DNA from: DATHGT01 sp035317605 | GTDB taxonomy: Bacteria > Methylomirabilota > Methylomirabilia > Rokubacteriales > CSP1-6 | Direction: 5' to 3' | Assembly: GCA_035317605.1 (NCBI GenBank) | Contig: DATHGT010000299.1 | Location: 1-7,814, forward strand | Length of the DNA stretch: 7,814 bases | Position numbers and translations under genes: made by a program | Part shown: in pieces, positions 1-6,345 of the stretch | Layout of the letters: each line of letters opens with the position of its first letter | Numbering within the stretch: the stretch's first letter is position 1 | The notes under the pieces: generated by a model | The model's input: only the letters and a program-made list of their open reading frames with translations | What the model was told of the DNA's origin: nothing | Database searches by the model: none

Positions 1-81
1 GGCGGCCCAAATCCGTCGCGCGCGTTCCGTCAGCGTGGGAGCCAAGGCCTTGTACTTGGTGCGGCAGAGCCCGACATCCAC
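1..81 (-). CDS. Partial ISAzo13-like transposase, N-terminus only (runs off left edge)
   Basis: An open minus-strand frame runs from a GTG at 81 to the window edge and gives 27 residues. It contains KYKALAPTLTERARRIWAA (residues 9-27). From memory this resembles the start of ISAzo13-family transposases, which typically begin with a pattern of the type K/R-Y/F-x-ALAPxLxERxRRxWAAAEA. An in-frame TAA lies 9 nt upstream of the GTG, so the protein must start at or after this point. GGAG lies only 2 nt before the GTG, too close for a normal ribosome-binding site, so the exact start is uncertain. The rest of the gene, including any DDE catalytic residues, is outside the window. It could be an intact insertion sequence or a remnant. 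The call rests on a short similarity and is moderate at best. Confidence 0.45.
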   Translation of the reverse strand, partial: MDVGLCRTKYKALAPTLTERARRIWAA

Positions 82-111
82 CGCTCCAGCTTACGAGGCA
101 TACCACGGAAC

Positions 112-273
112 TCATGCAGTTATTGTCTGACAATGCCTTAGGACGTCGACGCACAGCGAACAGATCGGCTCGATCTTTCTGCCGGCCACTAGAACATCTC
201 CGGCGTTGAGCAGGGTTCCGAAAACGGCGCCGCACTTCACGCACACCAACCCCAGCGGAAAGCTCACCGGCAT
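112..273 (-). CDS. Small hypothetical zinc-ribbon-like protein (53 aa)
   Basis: This 53-residue ORF starts at an ATG (273) and ends with TGA. A GAGG ribosome-binding site lies 8 nt before the ATG. An in-frame TAG further upstream leaves no other ATG, GTG or TTG start. Two cysteine pairs are visible, CVKC (residues 11-14) and CSLC (38-41). They form CX2C-X23-CX2C, the spacing expected of a treble-clef or zinc-ribbon metal site, with CG after the first pair as in many zinc ribbons. There is no signal peptide or membrane segment. I do not recognise the family. It lies on the same strand as the HepT gene, after a 142-nt gap, and just before the transposase fragment. The function is unknown; a nucleic-acid or protein-binding accessory role would be a guess. 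The ribosome-binding site and the cysteine pairing are the reasons to treat it as a real gene. Confidence 0.5.
   Translation of the reverse strand: MPVSFPLGLVCVKCGAVFGTLLNAGDVLVAGRKIEPICSLCVDVLRHCQTITA
122..134. repeat. Perfect 13-bp palindrome, operator-like
   Basis: ATTGTC-T-GACAAT is a perfect inverted repeat with 6-bp arms and a one-base centre. It fits the TNGTNNNACNA pattern known for FadR-type GntR regulators. It lies within the last codons of the small zinc-ribbon ORF, about 40 nt upstream of the transposase fragment. It may be an operator, part of an insertion-sequence end, or chance. No regulator gene is present in the window. Confidence 0.3.
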
Positions 274-415
274 ATGTCGTGCCTCACGAGCCGCGCGATT
301 TTCTCGGCGTCCTACTCTCTACAAGTCTGCGCTGGATCAAGGTCCAAGAGCGCTCCACGTCCCCGGCGCGGATTCTCGCAGAGGTCAAACGCGCGCGAGT
401 CTTCAAACTGATGCA

Positions 416-757
416 CTACCCGCTACTCTGGAGCCTCCTCAGAGACGCCTTGAGCTTAGGAAGCTCGGTGGTGGCGATCTCCCACACCAACCCGAGGTCG
501 ACATCGAAGTACTCGTGGACGATCCGGTTCCGTAGCCCAGCAATCTGATGCCACGGAATCTCATTGTGACCGGCTTTGAACTCTCCTGGGAGACGCCGAG
601 CCGCTTCGCCGATCACTTCGAAGCTGCGCACGACGGCGTCGACGGTCTTTTCGTCTTCGACGAACGCGTCGCGGTCGAGGCCTATCGTGTACCGCGCGAC
701 GCGATCGATGCGCTCGAGCATGTCCTCGATGAGAAGGCCCACAGGCCTATTGGACAT
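416..757 (-). CDS. hepT: HepT-like HEPN-domain RNase toxin (DUF86 family)
   Basis: This 113-residue protein belongs to the HEPN/DUF86 family, the toxin half of MNT-HEPN (type VII) toxin-antitoxin systems. Known HepT toxins are cytoplasmic RNases neutralised when the partner nucleotidyltransferase AMPylates a tyrosine near the active site. The catalytic RX4HXY motif is intact: R76, H81 and Y83 in RNRIVHEY, followed by FDVD. Y83 is the expected modification site. The upstream stretch RSFEVIGEAARRLP (44-57) and the PWHQIAGLRN segment are also typical of the family, and the length is normal. The ATG lies inside the end of the nucleotidyltransferase gene (11-nt overlap), with a purine-rich GAGAAAG about 8 nt upstream, so translation should be coupled. 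Here the antitoxin gene comes first. The toxin appears intact; activity is inferred from the motif. Confidence 0.9.
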   Translation of the reverse strand: MSNRPVGLLIEDMLERIDRVARYTIGLDRDAFVEDEKTVDAVVRSFEVIGEAARRLPGEFKAGHNEIPWHQIAGLRNRIVHEYFDVDLGLVWEIATTELPKLKASLRRLQSSG

Positions 758-1040
758 CGACTAGGTCTTTCTCGATCCACACCCAGTGGCGGGGCGCGAT
801 GGCCCTGTGCGACACCACATCGGACCGAACGCCGAGGAGTGCCTCGATGCGCTCCGCCAGATCGACGAATCGCATCCCGATGGAGGGGTCGACTTCCACC
901 AGCACGTCCACGTCGCTGTCCTCGCGCTGGTCGCCTCGAGCGTAGGAACCGAAGAGAGCCAGTCGCGTGATTCCGAATTCCCTTGCGAGCTGCGGCCGCG
1001 CCGCGCGGAGGAGGTCGAGGACGTCCCGCGTGGTCTTCAC
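747..1040 (-). CDS. mntA: MntA-like minimal nucleotidyltransferase antitoxin
   Basis: This 97-residue minimal nucleotidyltransferase of the polymerase-beta fold is the antitoxin partner of HepT. Family members transfer AMP from ATP to the HepT tyrosine. The diagnostic GSX10DXD motif is complete: G31-S32, then D43 and D45 in DSDVDVLVE. D74 in RSDVVSHR probably supplies the third metal-binding carboxylate. The C-terminal WVWIEKDLVDV segment matches the usual ending of the family. The start codon is GTG at 1040, with no clear Shine-Dalgarno before it. The gene begins 33 nt after the livF stop on the same strand, so it could be read through from the transporter operon. A -10-like box close to the start suggests it may have its own promoter. 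It overlaps hepT by 11 nt. Confidence 0.9.
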   Translation of the reverse strand: MKTTRDVLDLLRAARPQLAREFGITRLALFGSYARGDQREDSDVDVLVEVDPSIGMRFVDLAERIEALLGVRSDVVSHRAIAPRHWVWIEKDLVDVQ

Positions 1041-1049
1041 GATACTTTC

Positions 1050-1055
1050 AGCATA
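1050..1055 (-). promoter_or_regulatory. Possible -10 box for mntA-hepT
   Basis: TATGCT lies 9 nt before the GTG start of the mntA-like gene, in the 33-nt gap after livF, and keeps the three most conserved -10 bases. I found no convincing -35 box. If used, transcription would start about 3 nt before the start codon, giving a nearly leaderless mRNA. This would agree with the lack of a Shine-Dalgarno there. The match is weak and may be chance. Confidence 0.25.
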
Positions 1056-1073
1056 CCTGAAGCCATTGGCAAC

Positions 1074-1814
1074 CTAGCACGATCGGCCAACATCACTCGA
1101 GGTCCCGAGACCGAGATACGCCTCCTGGATGCGGGATTCCTGGCGGAGCGCCGACGGCGTGCCTTTGGCGACCACGCGGCCCTCCTCGAGGACGTAGGCG
1201 TGGTCGGCGATCTCCAGGGCGCGGACGACGTTCTGCTCGACCAGGAGGATCGCGGCGCCTTCCTCATGGATCGCGCGGATGATCGCGAACATCTGGTCGA
1301 CGACCGTGGGGGCCAGGCCCAGCGACGGCTCGTCGAGGAGCAGGAGGCGGGGCCGGGCCATCAGCGCGCGGCCGATGGCGACCATCTGTTGCTGGCCGCC
1401 CGAGAGTGAGCCGGCGAGCTGGCGGCGGCGCTCGCGGAGGATCGGGAACAGGCGGTACACGCGCTCCAGGGTCACCGAGCGCGCGGCCCGCGCTTCTCCG
1501 CGGTAACAGCCGATCTCGAGGTTTTCCTCCACGGACATCCGCGCGAACAGCCGCCGGCCTTCGGGCACCAGCGCGATACCGTGGCGACAGACCTGATGAG
1601 ACGCCACCGTCGTGAGATCGACACCATCGAAGCGCAGCTCGCCCGACCGCGCGCGGTGAAGCCCGGCGATGGTGTTGACCAGCGTGGATTTGCCGGCGCC
1701 GTTGGGGCCGATGACCGAGACGAGCTGGCCTTCGTCCACGTCCAGTGACACGTCCCAGACGGCGGGCGCGTCACCGTACGCGATGGCCAGCTGTCGCACT
1801 TCAAGCAGCGGCAC
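1074..1814 (-). CDS. livF: Branched-chain amino-acid-type ABC transporter ATP-binding protein LivF
   Basis: This is the second ATPase of the Liv importer. It is cytoplasmic and expected to pair with the LivG half of the LivM-LivG fusion to power uptake. Counting from the GTG at 1814 gives 246 residues, the normal LivF length. Walker A is GPNGAGKST (36-44), the signature is LSGGQQQ (137-143) and Walker B is LLLLDEP (157-163). VPEGR stands at the Q-loop region, and VEQN (192-195) has Gln instead of the H-loop His. Both last features are usual in LivF. The frame stays open upstream to an ATG at 1886, but that would add 24 residues with no LivF character and overlap the protease gene by 86 nt. 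The GTG start overlaps by 14 nt, matches where LivF similarity begins (LLEVRQLAIAYG), and has GGCGGGA just upstream. It is the last importer gene of the operon. Confidence 0.92.
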   Translation of the reverse strand: MPLLEVRQLAIAYGDAPAVWDVSLDVDEGQLVSVIGPNGAGKSTLVNTIAGLHRARSGELRFDGVDLTTVASHQVCRHGIALVPEGRRLFARMSVEENLEIGCYRGEARAARSVTLERVYRLFPILRERRRQLAGSLSGGQQQMVAIGRALMARPRLLLLDEPSLGLAPTVVDQMFAIIRAIHEEGAAILLVEQNVVRALEIADHAYVLEEGRVVAKGTPSALRQESRIQEAYLGLGTSSDVGRSC

Positions 1815-2481
1815 GGGTCCCGCCGATGGCGGATCGAGGTTTCCAGTCCGCGGGATACATCCTGAGCAGCTCTCGTTTCTCATCATCGGTCAACGGAAAC
1901 ATACGTGGCGCGAGGGAACGGAAGGCGTCGGGCCGGCAGGACGCGGGGCGACCGCACATCAGTCGGGCGGGATCGCTGTTGTGGCCAAGGCCGATGGCGT
2001 GGCCAAGCTCGTGGGCGATCACGTTGCGCGCCACGTTCGGAAGGCTCATCGGCAGCAAGTTCCCATTGCGAATGCCGACCAGACGCTTGCCCGGCGCGTG
2101 GAACGGGCCGGTGAACGAAACAAGAGCCGATTCGGCGAGCAGGACCGTGAGGTCCCCCGGTAAGTCGCGAAGGGCTTGTGGAACGCTCACCGGACGCGGC
2201 CCCTCGACGATGGCGCGACTGAGCGCCTGCAGCGCCTCCTCGGGAAGGGGGCCGACCACGTGAGTGACGGCGCCGAGTCGAAAGCTCGAGCCGATCTCCT
2301 GCAGCGTCTCGTTCCAGAACGCCACCGCCTCGTCGACGAGGGTCAGGCGGGGGTCGCCCTTCGCTCCGATGACCGTGATCGCCGGCGTCTGCTGCCACGG
2401 CACGCCGAACTGGGCGTGAGCGGTGCTCGCCGTGAGGCCGGCGGCGATCAGCAAGACGTAGGTCGCCTTACGCCACGACAT
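1801..2481 (-). CDS. Secreted matrixin-like zinc metalloprotease embedded in the liv operon
   Basis: This 226-residue predicted exported metalloprotease begins with a signal peptide (K5, a hydrophobic core at about 7-18, probable cleavage after AHA at 21-23). The zinc site HELGHAIGLGH (157-167) is a full HExxHxxGxxH metzincin motif: H157, H161 and H167 bind zinc and E158 is the catalytic base. LMCG, with M175 eight residues after the last His, fits a Met-turn. This arrangement resembles the matrixin (M10A) type. C176 and C182 could form a disulfide after export. A stretch before the zinc site (about 35-60) with AVAFWNETL is typical of small matrixin-like proteins. I see no extra binding domains or membrane anchor, and no recognisable cysteine-switch propeptide. 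The gene overlaps its neighbours by 14 nt on both sides, so it is translated within the liv operon. The substrate is unknown. Release of peptides or amino acids for the importer, or processing of its binding protein, are guesses. Confidence 0.85.
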   Translation of the reverse strand: MSWRKATYVLLIAAGLTASTAHAQFGVPWQQTPAITVIGAKGDPRLTLVDEAVAFWNETLQEIGSSFRLGAVTHVVGPLPEEALQALSRAIVEGPRPVSVPQALRDLPGDLTVLLAESALVSFTGPFHAPGKRLVGIRNGNLLPMSLPNVARNVIAHELGHAIGLGHNSDPARLMCGRPASCRPDAFRSLAPRMFPLTDDEKRELLRMYPADWKPRSAIGGTRAAA

Positions 2482-4228
2482 GGGACCGCCCGAGGTAAAC
2501 GTCGACGACGCGCTGGGCGCGCATCACGTCCCTGGGATCGCCTTCCGCGATGACCTCGCCCTCGTTCAGCACGACGATCCGATGCGACAGCTCGAGCACG
2601 GCGCGCATGAGGTGCTCGACGAAGAGGATCGCCACCCCCTGCTCGTGGATCTCACGGACGAGACGGATCGCGCTGGTGATCTCGGCCGGGTTGAGACCCG
2701 AGAGGACCTCGTCGAGCAGGATGACCCGTGGACGCGCAGCCAGCGCCCGAGCCAGTTCCAGGAACTTCCGCTCGTGGAGGTTCAGCTCGTGAGGGAACGC
2801 GGACGCCCGACGGGCGAGACCGGTGAATTCGAGCCAGCCCTGCGCTTCGGTCCGGGCCTCACGCGCCGAGCGATGCCCCGCCCCGAACGTGGCGGCCAGG
2901 GCCACGTTGTCGAGCGCGGTGAAGTGGGCGAACGGCCGCGGGATCTGGTACGTCCGAGAGACGCCCAGCCCGGCGATCTCGTGGGCGCGGCGTCCCGAGA
3001 GCGTCTCGGTACCGAGGGCGATCCGGCCGCGATCCGCCTCGTAGTGTCCGCTGACGACGTTGATGAGCGTGGTCTTGCCTGAGCCGTTCGGTCCCACGAG
3101 ACCGACGATCTCGCCCGGCCCGATCGCCAGGCTCACTCCGCGGAGCGCCTGGATGCCGCCGAACGCTTTCCAGACGTCGTGACACTCGAGCGCGGCCGGC
3201 GCGCCCGCCGGGGTCAGTGCTCGTCCGCCGCCGGCGGCGTGAGCGATATCGACTACCGTCGGCGGCGAAGCCGCACGCGCGTGACGGCGCCACCGGCCGA
3301 TCACCGCCGGCACCACGCCCTCCGGCAGCAGCAGGATCACCAGGATCAGCGCAAACGCCACCGCCGCCCGCCCGAGCACCGCCTGCTGCCCTCCCGTGAA
3401 CGCGTAGAGCGACGCCCCGATGATGGCGGCGCCGACCGCGGGGCCGAGCCAGTGACGCGCGCCGCCGAGCACGCTCATCAGCACCACGTAGAGCGGCACC
3501 GTGATCGAGAACGTTTCCCCGACCGTGACGTAGCTCACGTACATCGCGTGGATGCCGCCCGCGATCCCCGCGATCCCCGCCGAGAGCGTGAAGGCCATCA
3601 GCTTGTAGGCGAGCGTGGGCACCCCCTGGACTTCCGCAACGTCCTCGTCGTCGTGGATCGCGTAGAGGCCGAGACCGAGCCGCGATTGGGCGATCGCGAA
3701 CGCCGCGCCCACCGTGAGCACCGCCAGCAGCAAACCGAGCAGGTAGAGCGTCCCCGTGGGCGAGGCCAGCAACCGCGGCATCGGCACCGCGCTCAGGTAC
3801 ACGCCGGGTCCGCCGTCGATGCGGGTGTTGAGCACGATGGTGGCCAGCACGAACGTGATCGCGAGCGTGAGCAGGCCGAACAGCTCGCCGCGCAGCCGTC
3901 TCACGCGGAACACCACGGCGCCGATGCCGAGGCCGAGCAGCCCCGCGAGCACGCCGGCGGCGATCAGCGTCAGCAGGAACGGCATGCCCAGCGCCGTGGT
4001 GAGCGTGGCCGTCGTGTACATGCCGGCTCCGAAGAAGGCGCCGTGGCCGAAGCTGAAGTAGCCGGCGTAACCGCTGAGGATCGCCCAGCTCGTGGCCAGC
4101 GCGATCCACGAGAAGATCAGGTAGAGGAACGATTCATAGAACGCCGGCAGTCCCACCGCGGCCAGCGCGCCGAGCCCGAGCGTCGCGATGGTGAGCGCGA
4201 GCGCGACGCGCCGTCCGTGCGCGCTCAC
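2468..4228 (-). CDS. livM-livG: LivM permease-LivG ATPase fusion protein
   Basis: One continuous frame joins two importer subunits. Residues 1-305 are a LivM-type inner-membrane permease with many hydrophobic helices, GYAGYFSFGHGAFFGAGMY (53-71) and the cytoplasmic coupling region around AIHDDEDVAEVQGVPTLAYK (190-209). A linker of about 40 residues follows, then a LivG-type ATPase (346-586). That domain has Walker A GPNGSGKTT (379-387), Q-loop Q428, Walker B VILLDE (502-507, catalytic E507) and H-loop H539. The ABC signature is unusual: LNLHERK replaces LSGGQxR. Some LivG relatives with LLLDEVxxGLNP Walker B regions share such loss, so this may be a subfamily trait. The GTG at 4228 overlaps the livH stop as GTGA and is where LivM similarity starts. 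The open frame continues upstream into livH, but that part is only a shadow. The 3' end overlaps the protease gene by 14 nt. No stop or frameshift interrupts the joint. Confidence 0.92.
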   Translation of the reverse strand: MSAHGRRVALALTIATLGLGALAAVGLPAFYESFLYLIFSWIALATSWAILSGYAGYFSFGHGAFFGAGMYTTATLTTALGMPFLLTLIAAGVLAGLLGLGIGAVVFRVRRLRGELFGLLTLAITFVLATIVLNTRIDGGPGVYLSAVPMPRLLASPTGTLYLLGLLLAVLTVGAAFAIAQSRLGLGLYAIHDDEDVAEVQGVPTLAYKLMAFTLSAGIAGIAGGIHAMYVSYVTVGETFSITVPLYVVLMSVLGGARHWLGPAVGAAIIGASLYAFTGGQQAVLGRAAVAFALILVILLLPEGVVPAVIGRWRRHARAASPPTVVDIAHAAGGGRALTPAGAPAALECHDVWKAFGGIQALRGVSLAIGPGEIVGLVGPNGSGKTTLINVVSGHYEADRGRIALGTETLSGRRAHEIAGLGVSRTYQIPRPFAHFTALDNVALAATFGAGHRSAREARTEAQGWLEFTGLARRASAFPHELNLHERKFLELARALAARPRVILLDEVLSGLNPAEITSAIRLVREIHEQGVAILFVEHLMRAVLELSHRIVVLNEGEVIAEGDPRDVMRAQRVVDVYLGRSHVVA

Positions 4229-5076
4229 ACCCGGCCCGGTCGCAGGATCAGGATGAGGATCAGCACCGAGAACGAGACCAGCGGCGCCCACGCGGGCGTG
4301 ACCACGGCCATGGTGACGGACTCGCTGACCCCGATGAGCAAGCCCGCGAGCAGCGCGCCGATCGGGTTGGCGAGGCCGCCGATGATCACCACCGCGAACA
4401 CCACGCCGAGCCACGTCCAGATCTGCGACGGCGCGAGCGTGGCGATCAGCGCGATGTAGGTCCCGGCGATGCCCGCGTAGGCGGCGCTCACTCCCGACAG
4501 CAGGAAGGCCTGCGCGCGATGGTTGACGCCGAACGCCGCGGCCATGGCCGGATCCTCGGCGCTCGCCCGCAGCGCCTTGCCCACGTAGGTGAAGCGCAGC
4601 CAGGCCCACGTCGCGAAGGCGAGGACGACCGCGGTCAGGCACGCGAGCATCTCGAGGGTCGGGATGAACAGCGGTCCCACGCGGATGGACATGGTCGCGT
4701 ACGCGGTCTCGTAGCGGCGGTAGTCGGCGGTCCAGAACCACTGGATCAGCGATTCGAGGATGACGGCCAGACCGAAGGTGACCAGCAGCGAGGCGAACTC
4801 GGCGACTCGAAAGTAAGCAAACACCGCGTGGAGGGCGACGCCGATCAGGAAGAAGGCGGGCACGATGGCGGCGGCCGCGAGCCACGGGGCCACGTGAAAG
4901 ACGTGGCCGAGCTGGTACGTGAGGTACGCGCCGAGCAGGGCCAGCGCGAAGTGAGTGAGGTTCACCAGGCGGAGCAGACCCCACGACAAGCTCAGCCCCA
5001 GCGCAAGTAGGCTATAGAGCCCCCCGGCCAGCAGGCCTGAGACGATCGACTGGCCGAGCAGCGTCGCGCTCGGCAT
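4225..5076 (-). CDS. livH: Branched-chain amino-acid-type ABC transporter permease LivH
   Basis: This 283-residue inner-membrane permease forms the translocation channel with the LivM domain encoded next. It shows about eight hydrophobic segments, from IVSGLLAGGLYSLLALGLSL near the N-terminus to VLILILILRP at the C-terminus. Family landmarks include GLLRLVNLTHFALALLGAY (33-51), the cytoplasmic loop GKALRASAEDPAMAAAFGVN (166-185) that contacts the ATPase, and GGLANPIGALLAGLLIGVSE (233-252). The length is normal. The ATG at 5076 lies 23 nt after the binding-protein stop with only a weak ribosome-binding site (GCGGATAG), so translation probably depends on the upstream gene. Its TGA overlaps the GTG of the fusion gene by 4 nt. 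The substrate cannot be read from the permease. The family handles branched-chain amino acids, urea, short amides and aromatic compounds. Confidence 0.95.
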   Translation of the reverse strand: MPSATLLGQSIVSGLLAGGLYSLLALGLSLSWGLLRLVNLTHFALALLGAYLTYQLGHVFHVAPWLAAAAIVPAFFLIGVALHAVFAYFRVAEFASLLVTFGLAVILESLIQWFWTADYRRYETAYATMSIRVGPLFIPTLEMLACLTAVVLAFATWAWLRFTYVGKALRASAEDPAMAAAFGVNHRAQAFLLSGVSAAYAGIAGTYIALIATLAPSQIWTWLGVVFAVVIIGGLANPIGALLAGLLIGVSESVTMAVVTPAWAPLVSFSVLILILILRPGRV

Positions 5077-5099
5077 GGGGCGCTATCCGCGGGGCCCGA

Positions 5100-6305
5100 T
5101 CAGGGTGGTAGGAGCCGCGCGCCGGGAGCCGTGAACTCGCGCGGCCACACCACGACCCACTTGCCGTCCTGGACCTGCTTCACCTTGAACAGGTCGTCGC
5201 CGTAGTTGTTGGGGCCGTCGAAGCGCAGCTTGCCGATGACCGTGTCGACCCGGTTCTTCCGGAGCCACTGGGCCATCGCTTTGTCGTCGAGGCTCTTGGT
5301 CGCCGTCACCGCCGCTTCCAGAACCTGCCACGCCGCCCACGATCCCGCCACCTGCGTCTCGACGTGCGGATACGGCACGTTCGCCTTGACCGCGCGGTCG
5401 TGAAACAGCGGAATCAGCTTGGCCGCGCCGGGATTGTTCGTGAACGGCGGATGCTCCTCGAAGACAGTGACCGACAGCGCGTTCTTTCCGTCGGGCGCGA
5501 CGGCCAGCGGACCTGGCGCGGGGAAGAGATGGAAGTGTCGCGGCGGCGTGTAGTCGAGCTTCTTCATCGCCTCCAGGAGCTGGTTGCCGTCGAGTCCGAG
5601 CGCGCCGATCCAGACCAGGTCGGGGTTCGCGTCCTTCACGCGCGCGGCCAGCGAGCCCCAGTCACGGGTGCCGAACTCGTACTCGAGATAGAGCGCGACC
5701 TTGAGCCCGCGCTTCTCCGCGATCTCCTTCGCGCCGGAGGACTGATACTGCGCCGAGGGGAACTTGCTGGTCACGATGGCCACGCTCTTGGGCGGCTTGC
5801 TGGTCGCGGCGAGCGACTCGAAGACGGTGGTGGGAATCGACTTCTGTGGCTCAGGTCCGAATGACGCCGTCGGGAAGTGCATCTCGTACTTCGCCAGGTG
5901 CGGCATGCCGAAGGAGTGGTGGACGTAGACCTTGTTGTAGCGCTGGGCCACGCCCATGGCCGCCAGGATCCCGCTGGTCGCGTAAGGGCCGATGATGAGA
6001 TCGACCTTGTCGACGGTGATCAGCTTCTCGTAGAGGCTTCGCGTGAGATCGGGCTTGGACTGGTCGTCGAGCAGCACCCACTCCACCGGCCGCCCCAGCA
6101 ACCCGTTCCCCTTGTTCAGCTCCTCCACGAAGATCTCGCCCGCGATCTTGTGCAGCAGCGCCGTCGGGGCCAGGCCGCCCGTGAGCGCGAGCGTCCCCCC
6201 GATCCGGATCGGCTGACCGGACGGTGCCGCCCAGGCGGTGGTCGCGAACGAGAACAGGAAGATTGCCGACAGGACACTTCGGCGTCCGAACGTCCGAACG
6301 GCCAT
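5100..6305 (-). CDS. Liv/HAAT-type periplasmic substrate-binding protein
   Basis: This 401-residue binding protein belongs to the type I periplasmic-binding fold (Peripla_BP_6, LivJ/LivK-like). It would capture the ligand outside the membrane and deliver it to LivH-LivM. The signal peptide has RRSVL (8-12), a hydrophobic stretch and probable cleavage after AWA (24-26). RRSVL resembles a Tat motif, but Sec export is equally possible. The mature part opens with IRIGGTLALTGG (34-44 region), then DDQSKPDL (80-87), VDLIIGPYATSGILAAM (101-117) and a second lobe with KSVAIVTSKFPSA. This order is typical of the family. The ATG at 6305 is preceded by GGAGG with a 5-nt spacer. The longer frame to 6347 is excluded because it would reach into the promoter -10 box. 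It is the first gene of the operon. The ligand is unknown; H129-H130 may lie in the binding cleft. It is not a sure branched-chain amino-acid binder. Confidence 0.94.
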   Translation of the reverse strand: MAVRTFGRRSVLSAIFLFSFATTAWAAPSGQPIRIGGTLALTGGLAPTALLHKIAGEIFVEELNKGNGLLGRPVEWVLLDDQSKPDLTRSLYEKLITVDKVDLIIGPYATSGILAAMGVAQRYNKVYVHHSFGMPHLAKYEMHFPTASFGPEPQKSIPTTVFESLAATSKPPKSVAIVTSKFPSAQYQSSGAKEIAEKRGLKVALYLEYEFGTRDWGSLAARVKDANPDLVWIGALGLDGNQLLEAMKKLDYTPPRHFHLFPAPGPLAVAPDGKNALSVTVFEEHPPFTNNPGAAKLIPLFHDRAVKANVPYPHVETQVAGSWAAWQVLEAAVTATKSLDDKAMAQWLRKNRVDTVIGKLRFDGPNNYGDDLFKVKQVQDGKWVVVWPREFTAPGARLLPP

Positions 6306-6310
6306 GTCTG

Positions 6311-6315
6311 CCTCC
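6311..6315 (-). promoter_or_regulatory. Ribosome-binding site that sets the binding-protein start
   Basis: GGAGG lies 5 nt before the ATG at 6305 and is the strongest Shine-Dalgarno in the window. It decides between this start and the in-frame upstream ATG at 6347, giving a protein that begins directly with its signal peptide. Confidence 0.8.
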
Positions 6316-6345
6316 GTGACTCCCGGATCACAAAATCGTGGGCGC

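Noticed and set aside
313..416. Short minus-strand frame from a GTG at the HepT stop, about 34 residues
   Set aside because: It has no ribosome-binding site, no recognisable motif and a length within chance expectation for GC-rich DNA.
206..548. Plus-strand frames over the left end
   Set aside because: No recognisable domain or ribosome-binding site, and they run antisense through the clear HepT gene.
1815..1886. ATG start for LivF at 1886
   Set aside because: It adds 24 residues without LivF character that overlap the protease C-terminus. The GTG at 1814 gives the usual LivF length and a 14-nt overlap like the next junction.
3560..3580. Tandem GCGATCCCC repeat within livM
   Set aside because: It encodes the GIAGIAGG stretch typical of LivM helices, so protein constraint explains it.
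3179..4459. Plus-strand frame of 426 residues opposite livM
   Set aside because: Its composition is almost entirely Arg, Glu, His, Asp and Gln, with no hydrophobic core. It is a high-GC shadow of the fusion gene on the other strand.
4229..4984. Upstream extension of the LivM-LivG frame by 252 residues into livH
   Set aside because: The added residues are rich in Arg, Gly and His, show no domain, and are the antisense-free shadow of livH in another frame. LivM similarity begins at the GTG at 4228.
6283..6298. Two tandem copies of the 8-mer CGTCCGAA in the signal-peptide coding region, possible slippage switch
   Set aside because: Only two copies exist, far fewer than in phase-variable repeats, and the encoded signal peptide is normal.
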